NCBI RefSeq assembly: GCF_000485595.1
Contig: NW_014577272.1
Location: forward strand, 184,200 to 223,143
Source of the DNA: Priapulus caudatus
Lineage: Eukaryota > Priapulida > Priapulimorpha > Priapulimorphida > Priapulidae
DNA length: 38,944 nt
Direction: 5' to 3'
Under the pieces are notes generated by a model that did no database searches, was not told the origin of the DNA, and saw nothing but the letters and a program-made list of their open reading frames with translations. A program made the translations under genes and the position numbers. This document shows positions 1-11,900 of this stretch, in pieces (position 1 is the first letter of the stretch; every line of letters starts with the position of its first letter).

Positions 1-235
1 CGACGACGACGACCGCGCGCCACCCCCTACCCCACCACACACACACACGCACGCGCGCGCGATACCCCCTCCCCCACCACACACACACACACATTGAGAG
101 GAAGAGCAGGCGCGCGAAAAAGACACGCGCGGCGGGCGCCCATGCACACACACACACGCGCGCGCGCACGCACGCATTCACACCACACACGCGCGCGCGC
201 ACGAGAGCAGGCACACTCACACGCGCGAGAGAGAA
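1..235. repeat. CA/CGCA/CG-type compound microsatellite
   Basis: Runs of ACAC, CGCG and CACG with short unique breaks, starting with CGAC units. The Cys-Val-Arg-rich frame on the minus strand is a repeat artefact. Confidence 0.9.
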
Positions 236-1711
236 GACTGATGGCGAGACCATATAGCAAGGCTCTAGTTTAGATCAACGCTTGCCGTGACGCCCTCCCC
301 CCACCCACCCGCCGGTAGCCCGCGCGAGCATCGTGTTAGAAGTTGTAAAAATCGTCTCCACCAACGCACTTACGCGTCGGTTCGTCAAAATTGCTTGCAA
401 TTTTGCGGCGATAAATTTCGCGCGCGGATTGCGGTGCTATGTCTCGCCACGCGATCTCGAGGAGAAATCGCCGAGCCTGTGCAGCGCATGCTTCTTACAG
501 TGCCACCACTGATTGCGCGCAGGGGGCGAAATTTCCCCTTTTGGCTGGCAGCAAAGTAGCATCGGATTAACGGTGGCGCGAAATGGTTTTATCTTTCTTC
601 TGTTTAACAGCGATCTATAGAGAGGAAGAGCGCTGCCGGGGACAGACTGGACCGGTGCGTTACAAGATTAGACGGGTTCACGCAGTGTGCAGTGATGGGC
701 AGACGACTGAGAATAGGATGTCTCTAGCTGCCTTGTGGCTGTATATTGCGTTATTACCTGGCCGAAACTTAATTTTCTCCGTCTAATGATGGGAGGCGTG
801 CTTATACTCGACATCGTCCATAATACTGTGTGGGGATATTCGACATAAGACTTTTCATTTTAGCCATACCACTACTCGACACACAAGTATGCTGTACAAG
901 TAATATAAAGAACATATATGTGCATGCGCATTTAACACCACACGCACTGTTATAGTGCTCATCTAACAGGATATGAGGGGCTATGGGAATGCGTGGCCAA
1001 AATGTCGGATATGACGGCGGCTCAGTTTTGGTTTATCACTATTTAACAGTAAACAAACTTATTTCCAAAATATTCGTCGTATATACGACATAGCCGTTTA
1101 AAAATAGATGATTATATCATATTTGCGTGTTGACTTTAATTTTTTTTAATAATTTACATGGGCGTAGCAATTAAAACCGAGATCTTAATAATATGTAATG
1201 GCTACGTACATCGAATCGATACGCATCGAACTGTTTATTTCACATGCTACAGGATACGTACGAGAACTTAATACAATTTTCAATTTAATCAGGAAAAAGT
1301 AAAGCCAGTGCGAGTTTTTGCAGCTGTGTGCTTTTTTCAGTCACTTCCAGGCGTCAATAGAAATTACTGCGTGTAGACGAGCACACACAAACGATGCTTA
1401 ATGAAAAAGACGTCTGTGCGGGTATGACATATTTATGCGCAATATCACTGCGCATAGTATCCTATTTTTCGATAACATACAGTATAGGCGCTGGATCCTA
1501 CTCTACGCCACATCTACCGAGAACATATCGTAATAATAACGTATAGCATCGTATAGTATCGTATAGTATCGTAATTCTTCATCAAATGAATCGCTTGATT
1601 TAAGCAAAACGTGTACGGGTTGGTCGCAGTTCCTGTGTAATTGTTGCTTACTTTATAGCTGCTAGATTGGTGGGTTTCAGTGGAAAATTAATTGTGAGAT
1701 ATATAGATATT
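236..1711. other. Gene-poor unique sequence
   Basis: Frames at 287-559 and 583-786 have no recognisable domain. A small GTATAGTATC tandem lies near 1540-1572. No gene is supported. Confidence 0.5.
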
Positions 1712-1818
1712 TGCGCGCGCGCGCGCGCGTGTGTGTGTATGTGTGTGCGCGCGCGTGTGCGCGCGCGTGTGCGCGTGCGTGCGTTTGTGTGTGTGTGTGT
1801 GTGTGTGTGCGTGCGTGC

Positions 1819-1865
<47 letters not shown>

Positions 1866-1985
1866 CGTGTGTGTGTACGTAATGTATGTATGTATATATA
1901 TATATACGCACGCACGCACGTATACATGGACGCACACACGCAGCGCACAACACACATGTATACATACACACGTGCGTACATACAT
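1712..1985. repeat. GC/GT/GTGC compound microsatellite
   Basis: A GC run, then GTGCGC, GT, GTGC, GT, GTAT/AT and CGCA runs in succession, with overlapping artefact frames on both strands. Confidence 0.95.
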
Positions 1986-2323
1986 TAAGCCTATACACAC
2001 ATGGCATAGGTTTTAATTATATAAACAGCGAACAGAATTGATTGCGCTGCGCTCTGTCAGCGCTGTGATCATCGCCGAGCATCGATCACACTGCCTCAGT
2101 GTATAAGCTAAATTCCATCACTTACATTTTTACGACGACATCGTGTTTACAAACCTGCGGAAATTTCTCGCAACGACTCTGCGTTTGCCTACGAGAGTAG
2201 CGTATTACCAGGCCAGCCGGTGAGGCTCGTTGATCCAATAGCAGCCAGCGTCTACACGAGGTTTACCATCGCTTGTAATGTAATGATTGTCTGTGACGTC
2301 ACGCACACGGACATCGGGCTCAA

Positions 2324-2507
2324 GTGTGTGTGTGTGTGTGTGTGTGTGGTGTTGTGTGCGTGCGTGCGTGCGTGCGTGCGTGCGTTGTGCGTGGCGTGCG
2401 TGCGTGCGTGCGTGTGTGCGTGTGTGTGTGGTGTGTGTGTGGTGTGTGTGTGTGTGTGTGTGTGGTGTGTTGTGTGTGTGTGTGTGTGTGTGTGTGTTGT
2501 GTGTAGA
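2324..2507. repeat. GT/GTGC microsatellite
   Basis: GT runs interrupted by GTGC tetranucleotides and single-base slips (GTGGTG, GTTGTG). Confidence 0.95.
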
Positions 2508-2510
2508 GAG

Positions 2511-4290
2511 TGCGGGGGGCTGTAGTGTCACTCGCTTCGATCGATAGCTTTCTTCGGCCAGTTAATTACTATATTTTATTTAACTGCCTCGGGCACATAA
2601 CGTTTTTTTCACTCCATTACGTGTCCGTTTAAAAATATCGCGAGAGCCACATCGGCATACCGATATGATATAGGATACACACTTGGTTATATGAAGCTTC
2701 GTTGGTGCATTTAAAAAGCATCAATTCACGAAAATAAACTGAGGTGAAGGAATAAAAGAACATTTGTCCCTGCCGCGTCTACCAATAACGATTGTGGCTG
2801 TATAAGTGCAATAGAAATATTAGCGCCGTTAGTAAATCGCACGCAGCGCTTTCGGATCATTTGACAATTTAACTAGCCTGTTGCCAAAAAAGTGCATTTC
2901 GCAAAGTTTCTGCACTCCGCAACACCTGCTACTGTCACTAGGCTCAAAAACATGTTGCGTGCATGCGTCGCATTTGTTTCGTTTGCCAGTGAGTGTGGTG
3001 GGCGTGTGGGCGTGTGGATGCGCGTGTGCGTGCGAGCGTGCGTGGGCGCGAGCGTGCGTGGGCGCGTGTGTGCGTGTGCATCGTTGTTGCAAAGTATTGG
3101 GCAGCCTAACATATTGGGAATATGAACGAGCACTCAATTTTACGACATAGTTACGCGTGTTTTATTATATTCAGAGTTTTTACTAATATAAAATTGGATT
3201 ACTAGTTTCGAAATATTGTTGTTTTATCGGGGTTCTCTAATTCTTGCTTCGCTATACTCTCCACTAAACACATGCATTACACTTCGCTCCGTAGTGCCTA
3301 TATAACCACACCCCCTGTTGGATTTGATATGGCCATAGATTAATATAACGGTTGATATAATGTAGGCCTACTAAATATTACCAAGCGCTAATAATAGCTA
3401 TTATTATTATTATTAAAGTATCATTAGCTCTTGATATTATGGTAGCACAACATTTAAAATGATATCAGTCCATGTCACCTATGCATGCGCTCACTCAATA
3501 TTATATCTCTCAATAATGTAATAACGGTGTTTCCACAAAATGCCTTCGCAAGAGTCATCTGCACAACATTTAGCGCAAGTGCATATATAGAAAATGTCGC
3601 TATTCATATCTCAGTGAGCAGAAAAGCGACACTAAAAGCACACGCGTGTATTATTTCTATAGGCTGTGAGCGTTCTATACTGCCAGTTCTCTCAACGACC
3701 GCTAAAACGTTGGAACTCACAGAGCGCAGCTAACGTATTTCAGCTGGATTGCTGCTATACATGCGTTTATGCTTGTTTGATCGCGGATCAACAGTGCCGG
3801 TGTAAATCCATAAAAAAATTAAAGCATTTTTAATTATTATATTAGCTCGTATTCGCAATCAAATCAAGAATTACTCTGCGCCGACAAGATGTTTTGCCGT
3901 AAGGAATGCTTTAAGTTGATGACGATAAAAGAGACTGCGAGAAGATTTAACACTACGGCGATTTTCTTGCTGCGCGCACATGTGAGGGGGAATGCCCATT
4001 CACAACAGATTTCAGACTTCCGAATTCATTCGATATTAATTACACATAATACTGAAGCTCATATGCTTGCCATATCAGTCAAATCATGCACCGGTAATTT
4101 GCTTTACACAAATGCATCCATAACTAATGCGACACACTATGAATCAATCTACATCGCAAATATGGTAGGATGTACTCTAGAAATATATATATATATATAT
4201 ATATAATATTTTTTTTTTAACCGAAACATATTTAATACTAAAATTGAACTGGATCATTCTTGATTTAATATAATACTAGAAAATTACCGG
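2511..4290. other. Gene-poor sequence with short GTGCG and AT repeats
   Basis: Contains a GTGGGCGTGTG-rich stretch at 2990-3082 and an (AT)12 run at about 4182-4206. Frames at 3485-3733 and 3889-4206 show no domain that I recognise. Confidence 0.5.
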
Positions 4291-4297
4291 GCTTGAA

Positions 4298-5120
4298 TTG
4301 CTTCCTTCTAAGAATCACCTGAACGCGCGCCGGTTGTCTCCTCAAAGTCAACCCTCGGGTAGGCTGTGGTCTCGGAGGTCCTCTAGCCAATATAGTGGCA
4401 AGAGCGTAATTTGTGCAGGCTACATAGCAATCGATGACGAAGTGCTGAGCCTATCGTCCAGCTTTCCGTATACAGTAGGCTTACACAATTCAGCCGGAGG
4501 GGTATACTTGAGTGGGTCACTCGGTATAGGGGCCTACACGAGGCACGTCGGGGGAGGGGGCCACGTGCGTAGCTCGGAGCGCGACCTGGCAACGCACTAG
4601 CGCAGCGATATAATATACCAGCCGTTGATTTTCTCCTCAGAGACGAGCGATGATATAAGTGCGAGTGGCGCTGTCAACCCCACAATCTCGGCGAGAGCGG
4701 GCAGGACGAAACAACGCTCAGTCAAGAAGCGTCGCGCTCCGTCCCCTTGGCGGTGCACATGCGCAAGCCTGCAATGACGACTCATTCGGCGGCATACAGT
4801 TTGCAGTAGTGACCTCTCAGCGCCAACGTTTGCCTGTTTCGCGGGCACTACTGACGCGACCCGATATGCCAATTTGCTCCTAACACGAGGAGCGTACGTG
4901 GAGGTTGCGGCGCCAGGTCCGTTCCGTAACGTCTGTAGGAAAATTGCAAGGCGTTAGCCCGCGAAACAGGCAAACGGTGGCGAGTGCGCCCTCGCACAAC
5001 GTGTGTTCCGCGAGCCTCTTATGTGTTGTTTTGCGTCACATGATACCTGCTTGCAGCTGGAGGCGATATCAACGCTGCTGCCCTCTGTGTCGCTTCCTTC
5101 CGAAACAGTATTTATTATAG
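4298..5120. other. CpG-rich segment with 20-bp inverted repeat
   Basis: GC and CpG content is visibly higher than in the flanks. CGTTTGCCTGTTTCGCGGGC at 4827-4846 is perfectly inverted at 4957-4976. It could be an unmethylated regulatory region or a decayed element. Frames here lack recognisable domains. Confidence 0.4.
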
Positions 5121-6057
<937 letters not shown>

Positions 6058-6149
6058 CAATTATTAGAAGGCGTTTGTGTACATAATACAGTGTATTGTA
6101 GTATATAGCCATAGTGACTCGGTCGCTGACCCTAAAATACGGGTGCGAG

Positions 6150-6310
6150 AGACGCGGAAAAATGAAGTGGGTTGAGGAAAGTAAAACGGATAGAAGGGGG
6201 GGAGAGAGTAGAGAGAGGGAAGAGAGGAAGAGGAGAGGGGGAAGAGAGCAGCAGGTGAGAGGGATAAAGAAGAATGGGGAAGAGATAATAGAGAAGAGTA
6301 ATAATTATGG
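6150..6310. repeat. Purine-rich tract
   Basis: GGAAGAGA-type low-complexity sequence leading into the GATA array. Confidence 0.8.
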
Positions 6311-6410
6311 GAAATAAATAAACCAAAGTTATCGTGAGGGATCGGGAAAGAGAGGGTGAGAGATAAATAGGTCGATGAGATCGGAAAGAGAGGGTGAGAG
6401 ATAAATAGGT

Positions 6411-6519
6411 CGAATAGATCGATAGATAGATGATAGATAGAGTAGATAGATAGATAGATAAGATAGATTAGATAGATAGATAGATAATAGATAGATAGGA
6501 TAGATAGAATAGATAGGAT

Positions 6520-6564
<45 letters not shown>

Positions 6565-6721
6565 GATATACAGATAAATAAGATATATAGATAGACAAAT
6601 AATAAATAGAAATAGATAGATAGATGATAGATAGATAGATAGTAGAATAGATAAGATAGATAGATAGATAGAATAGACCAGATTAGATAAATAGAATAGA
6701 TAGATAGATAGATAGATAGAT

Positions 6722-6761
<40 letters not shown>

Positions 6762-6822
6762 ATAGATAGATAGATTAGATAGATAACGATAGATAGATAG
6801 ATAGATAGATAAGATTAGATAG

Positions 6823-6857
<35 letters not shown>

Positions 6858-7188
6858 TAGATAGATAGATAGATGATAGAAGATAGATAGATAGACAAAC
6901 AGATAGATAGATAGATTAGTAGATAGATAGATAGCTAGTTAGATAGATAGATAGATAGATAGACAGACAGATAGATAGACAGATAGAATAGATAGATAGA
7001 TAGATTAGAATAGTATAGAAGATTAGATAGATAGCCTAGATATATAGATAGATAGATTAGATAGATAATAGATAGATAGACTAGATAGATAGATAGATAG
7101 ATAGATATGATAGATAGAAGAATAGATAGATAGATACAGATAGATAGATAGATAGATAGATAAGATAGATAAGATAGATAGATATGAT

Positions 7189-7229
<41 letters not shown>

Positions 7230-7387
7230 TAGATATATAGATAGATAGATAGACAAATAGATGGATAGATAGATTAGAATAGATAGATAGATACGATAGA
7301 TAGACTAGAAGATAGATAGAATAGATAGAGATAGGAATAGATAAGATAGATAGATAGATAGATGATAGATAATAGATAGATAATAAG

Positions 7388-7418
<31 letters not shown>

Positions 7419-7429
7419 GATCGATAGAT

Positions 7430-7460
<31 letters not shown>

Positions 7461-7475
7461 GATAGATAGATACGA

Positions 7476-7513
<38 letters not shown>

Positions 7514-7750
7514 GAATAAGATAGATAGATAGATAGATAGATGATAATGATAGATACGATTAGATAGATAGATAGATAGATTAGATAGATAGATAGAATA
7601 GATATGATAGCAAGATAAAGATAAATAGATTAGATAGATAGATGATAGATAGATCGATAAGATAATAAGATAAGATAATAGATAGATAAGATATAGATAG
7701 ATAAGATAGATAGTAAGATTCAGATAGATATATAGATAGATAGATTAGAC

Positions 7751-7791
<41 letters not shown>

Positions 7792-7811
7792 CGATAGATA
7801 GATAGATAGAT
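6411..7811. repeat. GATA (TAGA) microsatellite, about 1.4 kb
   Basis: Long imperfect array of GATA units with frequent single-base indels, CAGA/CGATA variants and AATAGA breaks. The minus-strand Ser-Ile-Tyr-Leu frames are artefacts. Confidence 0.98.
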
Positions 7812-8016
7812 AGGTAGGTAGGTAGGTAGGTAGGTAAGTATGTGGGTAGGTAGGTAGTTAGGTAGGTATATAGATAGAAAGAGCGAGCGAGAGAAGGGGG
7901 GGGGAAGAGAGAGAGAGAGGGGGAAGATAAGAGCTGAAGAGAGAGAAGAGAAGAGAGAGAAGAGAGAGAGAAGAGAGAGAGGAGAGAGAGAGGAGAAGAC
8001 GAGAAGAGAGAGAGAG

Positions 8017-8083
<67 letters not shown>

Positions 8084-8104
8084 AAGAGAAAGAGCAAGAG
8101 AGAT
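7812..8104. repeat. TAGG then GA repeat
   Basis: TAGG units (7812-7867) arise directly from the GATA array. They are followed by GAGAGG/GA-rich purine sequence ending in a pure GA run. Confidence 0.95.
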
Positions 8105-8336
8105 AGTTCTACACATAAAGCAGTAAAGTAGATAGCACATACTTCCTAGTAGTTTTGCGTAAAAACTCTGTCATTCTTATATTTAGAAGACGCACAGTTT
8201 TTCCAATTTCCCTATTTGTAGCACATAATATGTTTGCGTGTGTCTGATATATGGCAAATAAACGAAATAGCATGAAACGAGTAATATTAACACGATTATT
8301 ACCGTTATCACACTTTTTAACCTCGAGGTGTTCAGA

Positions 8337-8688
8337 CCACAGGCACTTGAAACGTCTCAATAAAAAAAATTAATGGTAAATAAACACGAAATGTACCAAA
8401 GTCTTAATGTTTCTCTACTCTATTTTGCCTATAATCACCTGTAAGTGCGGGTCAAATGCTCATCTGCAACACACAAGTAGGTATGAATGAGATGAATAAA
8501 TCTCTTACTCATGTTGTTTGTGCGCCGCAGGGCGGGCGTGCGATGTACTTGTGTGTTGCAGATGAGCATTTGACCGGCACTTACAGGTGATTATAGGGGA
8601 AATAGAGTAGAGAAACATTAAGACTTTGGTACATTTCGTGTTTATTTACCATTAATTTTTTTTATTGAGACGTTCCAAGTGCCTGTGG
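8337..8688. mobile_element. Symmetric fold-back element, 143-bp arms, 66-bp loop
   Basis: The left arm 8337-8479 is nearly the reverse complement of 8546-8688, with equal arm lengths and only scattered mismatches; the loop is 8480-8545. The outer ends read CCACAGGCACTT / AAGTGCCTGTGG. I found no target-site duplication. There is no coding capacity, so this is a non-autonomous fold-back or MITE. It ends about 210 bp before the MOCS2A start codon. Confidence 0.85.
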
Positions 8689-8898
8689 ATCACAGCCCCA
8701 AATTTACCATTTGTGGAGATCGAGCCCAATGTATGACCTGACGCCAGAGTCTGTTTGAGAGAAAAAATGGTCGTCAGGTAGCGCCACTATACAGTGTTAA
8801 CAGCTGAAATTTTGCGAAAAACAAGGTGTGATTGTCGAAAGTAAATTCTGTAAGTCTAAGGTGTGAAGAACCTTATTCAAGAGCATGTAGCAGCGTAT
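8689..8898 (+). promoter_or_regulatory. Putative MOCS2 5' leader and proximal promoter
   Basis: This is the unique sequence between the 8337-8688 fold-back and the inferred MOCS2A start. It has no TATA box. It contains several short ATG-stop frames and the start-stop element at 8885. The assignment rests only on position next to exon 1. Confidence 0.3.
8885..8890 (+). promoter_or_regulatory. Start-stop upstream element (ATGTAG) before MOCS2A
   Basis: An ATG immediately followed by TAG lies eight bases before the MOCS2A start codon. If the transcript start is upstream, this minimal uORF would stall or recycle scanning ribosomes. Its use depends on the unmapped transcription start. Confidence 0.35.
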
Positions 8899-8916
8899 AT
8901 GGACGACAGACAACAG
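8899..8916 (+). CDS. MOCS2: MOCS2A exon 1, six codons (MDDRQQ), start codon exon
   Basis: The exon at 14211 begins in phase 0 directly after an in-frame TAG inside its acceptor, so the start codon must lie in an upstream exon. In human MOCS2A, six residues ending in Gln precede the equivalent of IKVLFF. Here ATG GAC GAC AGA CAA CAG is followed by GTGAGTAAGG, a near-perfect donor, in phase 0, with exactly six residues and a terminal Gln. An in-frame TAA at 8857-8859 has no ATG between it and this one, which fixes the start. The chance of a coincidental match over several kb is not negligible, and the true exon could lie in the 811-base gap. Length, phase and donor together favour this one. Confidence 0.62.
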
Positions 8917-11900
8917 GTGAGTAAGGGGCAGCGAAAACTGCATGTTGGCAAAATTGCAGAATGATCAGCACATGATACAAATTGCATCGGGTCAGTGTCA
9001 ATCAAGTAATTAGAGCTACACCACGAAAACACCAACACCAGAACAAGGTCATAGTCAATAACTTCAACAAAACAACACCACTACACAAGTCAATCACACA
9101 ACAGCATCATGACTAAATTCAGCTATCTTCTGTAGTGATCAGCGTGTGCAATTCAACGTTATTGTACCTTACATTTTATGCACAAAAAATGTTTTATATT
9201 TAGTAAAGTAGTTTAGTTAGTAAACTCGCCGCAAATCCACTTTAGGCACCTTAGGTATCACGAAGTGATGCACAGATTTCTGTGTATCATCAACTGTAGA
9301 CCGAATAATTCTGTCCCATATAACCTTTTTTTATATTTTGGTGAGGGTTATATTGGGACAGAACGGGGTTCATTGAAATTTTGTGAGATCGCATGCAAAA
9401 TGCATGCGCTGCTAATGCGGCCCGAATGCCGCTATTGGCGCGAAAAAAACTCTACCGTTCCCTTCTACATGGCTTTACTTTGCTACTGATAAGTGTATAC
9501 ATTCACTTCAATCGTTATTCACTTCTTAAAAGATTGTTTTTCAGGCCCCGCTTCATTTCACTTTTGTAAATTACATCGCCATTTACAAACAATCAGACCA
9601 ATCAGAGCGAGTCTATCAGCCCTCCTGCAGCGCCACAGATACAAGCGAGAACCAGGCTATTGTAAGACTCGCTCTGATTGGTCTGATTGTTTGTAAATGG
9701 CGATGTAATTTACGAAAGTGAAATGAAGCGGGGCCTGAAAAACAATCTTTTAAGAAGTGAATGTATACACATATCAGTAGCAAGGTAAAGCCATGTAGAA
9801 GAGAACGGTAATATTTTCTTTGCGCCAATAGCGGCATACGGGCCGCATTAGCAGCGCATGCATTTTGCATGCGATCTCACGAAATTTCAATGAACCCCGT
9901 TCTGTCCCAATATAACCCTCACCAAAATATAAAAAAGGTTATATGGGACAGAATTATTCGGTCTACATTCTCAGCGCATGCATTTTGCATACGATCTCAC
10001 GAAATTTCAATGAACCCCGTTCTGTCCCAATATAACCCTCACCAAAATATAAAAAAGGTTATATGGGACAGAATTATTCGGTCTATATCAACTGATGCAC
10101 AGACGTTGTGATTATACTTATTACTTGAAATTTTTTAGGTCTTAACCCAATCTGTTGTGACATAAGACAACCAATACAGATCACATGATCAGAGGCGCTC
10201 CCTATATGCACCCACCTATGTGAACGGCACCCCCTTTTTGGCACCCACCTGTGTGCACCAGAGCTATACCATCTGGCGCCCATCTGTGCCCCACTTTGGC
10301 ACCCACTCAGACCCAGTGGCGCCCCTTTACAGCTAATTCGGCCCCTTGCACCTACTGGCACCCACCTTGGCGCCCCCTTTTGGTGCCCCTCTCTCGCAGG
10401 GGGCTAGGGTATATAAGGAGGGGGAGAACACGCTGAAAAGCACAGTTTTTTCAGTTGTAAAAAGTTAGAAGAACCTGACGAAGACTACCACAAGTCGAAA
10501 CTAGTCGTTCATTGCTAACTTAGTGTAGCATTTACTCAACACAACTTTTATGTAAAATGGCATCATCCAACCAGCAAATCAAATCCACGTGGGATAGCAC
10601 AGTGGAGCTGTGCCCTATAGGGGCTGTCCAGGCCGCGAATTTGCGATTCCCAAACCGTATAGCTTTGGAAGAAAAATTGAGCAACGTGATTGGCTAGAAA
10701 ATTTTTAGGACACGCATTATTAGTCAACAAGCTAATATATTAAATTATAAGCTAATATTATAAAGAAATATATTTAGTTCAGAACATAAACAAAAGTTAC
10801 AGAACAAATAAATGCAGAAACAAATAAAATACAAAGAAATACATAACACAGAGGAAGATAAAAACACTGGCGTTCGAATGTGGTACCTTACGATCACGAA
10901 GCGAAAGGGCTAACGTTGACCCATTGAGACAGATACTAAATTCGTAGATATAGAAATCAGTTAACCCTAACCCTAACCCTAACCCTAATTCTAAAATAAA
11001 ACAAAATTAGCCAAAAATAATAAGAAATAAAATAAATAAGCCCCTGTGCAAAATGCGCGATGGTGTGCGTGCGATAGTGGGCGCGTGTCCTAAACATTTT
11101 CTAGCCAATCACGTTGCTCAATTTTTCTTCCATAGCTATACGGTTTGGGAATCGCAAATTCGCGTCCAGGCCTCTTCTTCATCTTCTGCACACATAACTG
11201 TTGTAACATAAATCTGCATAGTTGCTTATAGTGATATAGTCAGTCTTTATGTACATGTTATCTCACCATGACATCAATTTACGTCAGGAGTAGATAATAG
11301 GGAAGGAGTGTGACTTCAATAAACAAGGGAAATTCGTCATTTACTAGCCTTAGAATACCTACGATTTACTACGCGTAACTCAACCAACTTGAGCTCAAAT
11401 CGTACACAGTACATTCGCCTAGCATCGTGCGAAATCGTTTTCTCGTATACACCCGCAATCCGGAGATACAGACTAAAACGTACGACACGATTATCCATTC
11501 TGTTGCCATCAATCCGAATGTATTGTCCGCCTAACTTGAAACAAAAGGCAGCTACTAACGACTTTCTCAGCGAGGCGGTGTGGCTCGCTGGGAGATTGGA
11601 CATCGACGCAACACTCGGAGAGCTAATCTCTGACCTATTTACAGCTGGTATGCCCCCCACCGCAATCAGCAGCAGCTCTGCGGCTCAGCGGCAGCGTGCC
11701 AATCTCCCAGTGAGAAACACCGCCTCTCCGAGAGAGTCGTTAGTACTAGTAGCTGCCTTTTGTTTCAAGTTAGGCGGACAATACATTCGGATTGATGGCA
11801 ACAGAATGGATAATCGTGTCATACGTTTTAGTCTGTATGTCCGGATTGCGGGTGTATATGAGGAAACGATTTCGCACGATGCTAGGCGAATGTACGGTGT

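Larger units (their letters stand above)
10190..10625 (+). mobile_element. 5' part of a TATA-promoter element of unknown type
   Basis: A stretch rich in repeated GGCACCCACCT and GGCGCCC blocks (10205-10390) is followed by a TATA box at 10410 and a leader with a hammerhead-like fold (10464-10519). An ATG in strong context follows at 10557, opening a short frame that begins MASSNQQ. The frame is interrupted by the 529-bp transposon at 10635 and resumes after it for about a dozen codons to a TAA. The layout resembles the 5' end of a retroelement or an exapted promoter. The family is not recognised and the boundaries are uncertain. Confidence 0.4.

Noticed and set aside
1648-2016. Cys-Val-rich or His-Thr-rich proteins
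   Set aside because: Translations of GT/CA microsatellites, seen in all frames. The same reason removes the frames at 2205-2547, 25451-25793, 29149-29396 and 33641-34049.
7023-8140. Ser-Ile-Tyr-Leu repeat proteins on the minus strand
   Set aside because: Direct translation of GATA repeats, whose units lack stops on that strand.
10965-10988. Chromosome end or telomere-associated region
   Set aside because: Only four telomere units, flanked on both sides by transposon sequence and then ordinary intron.
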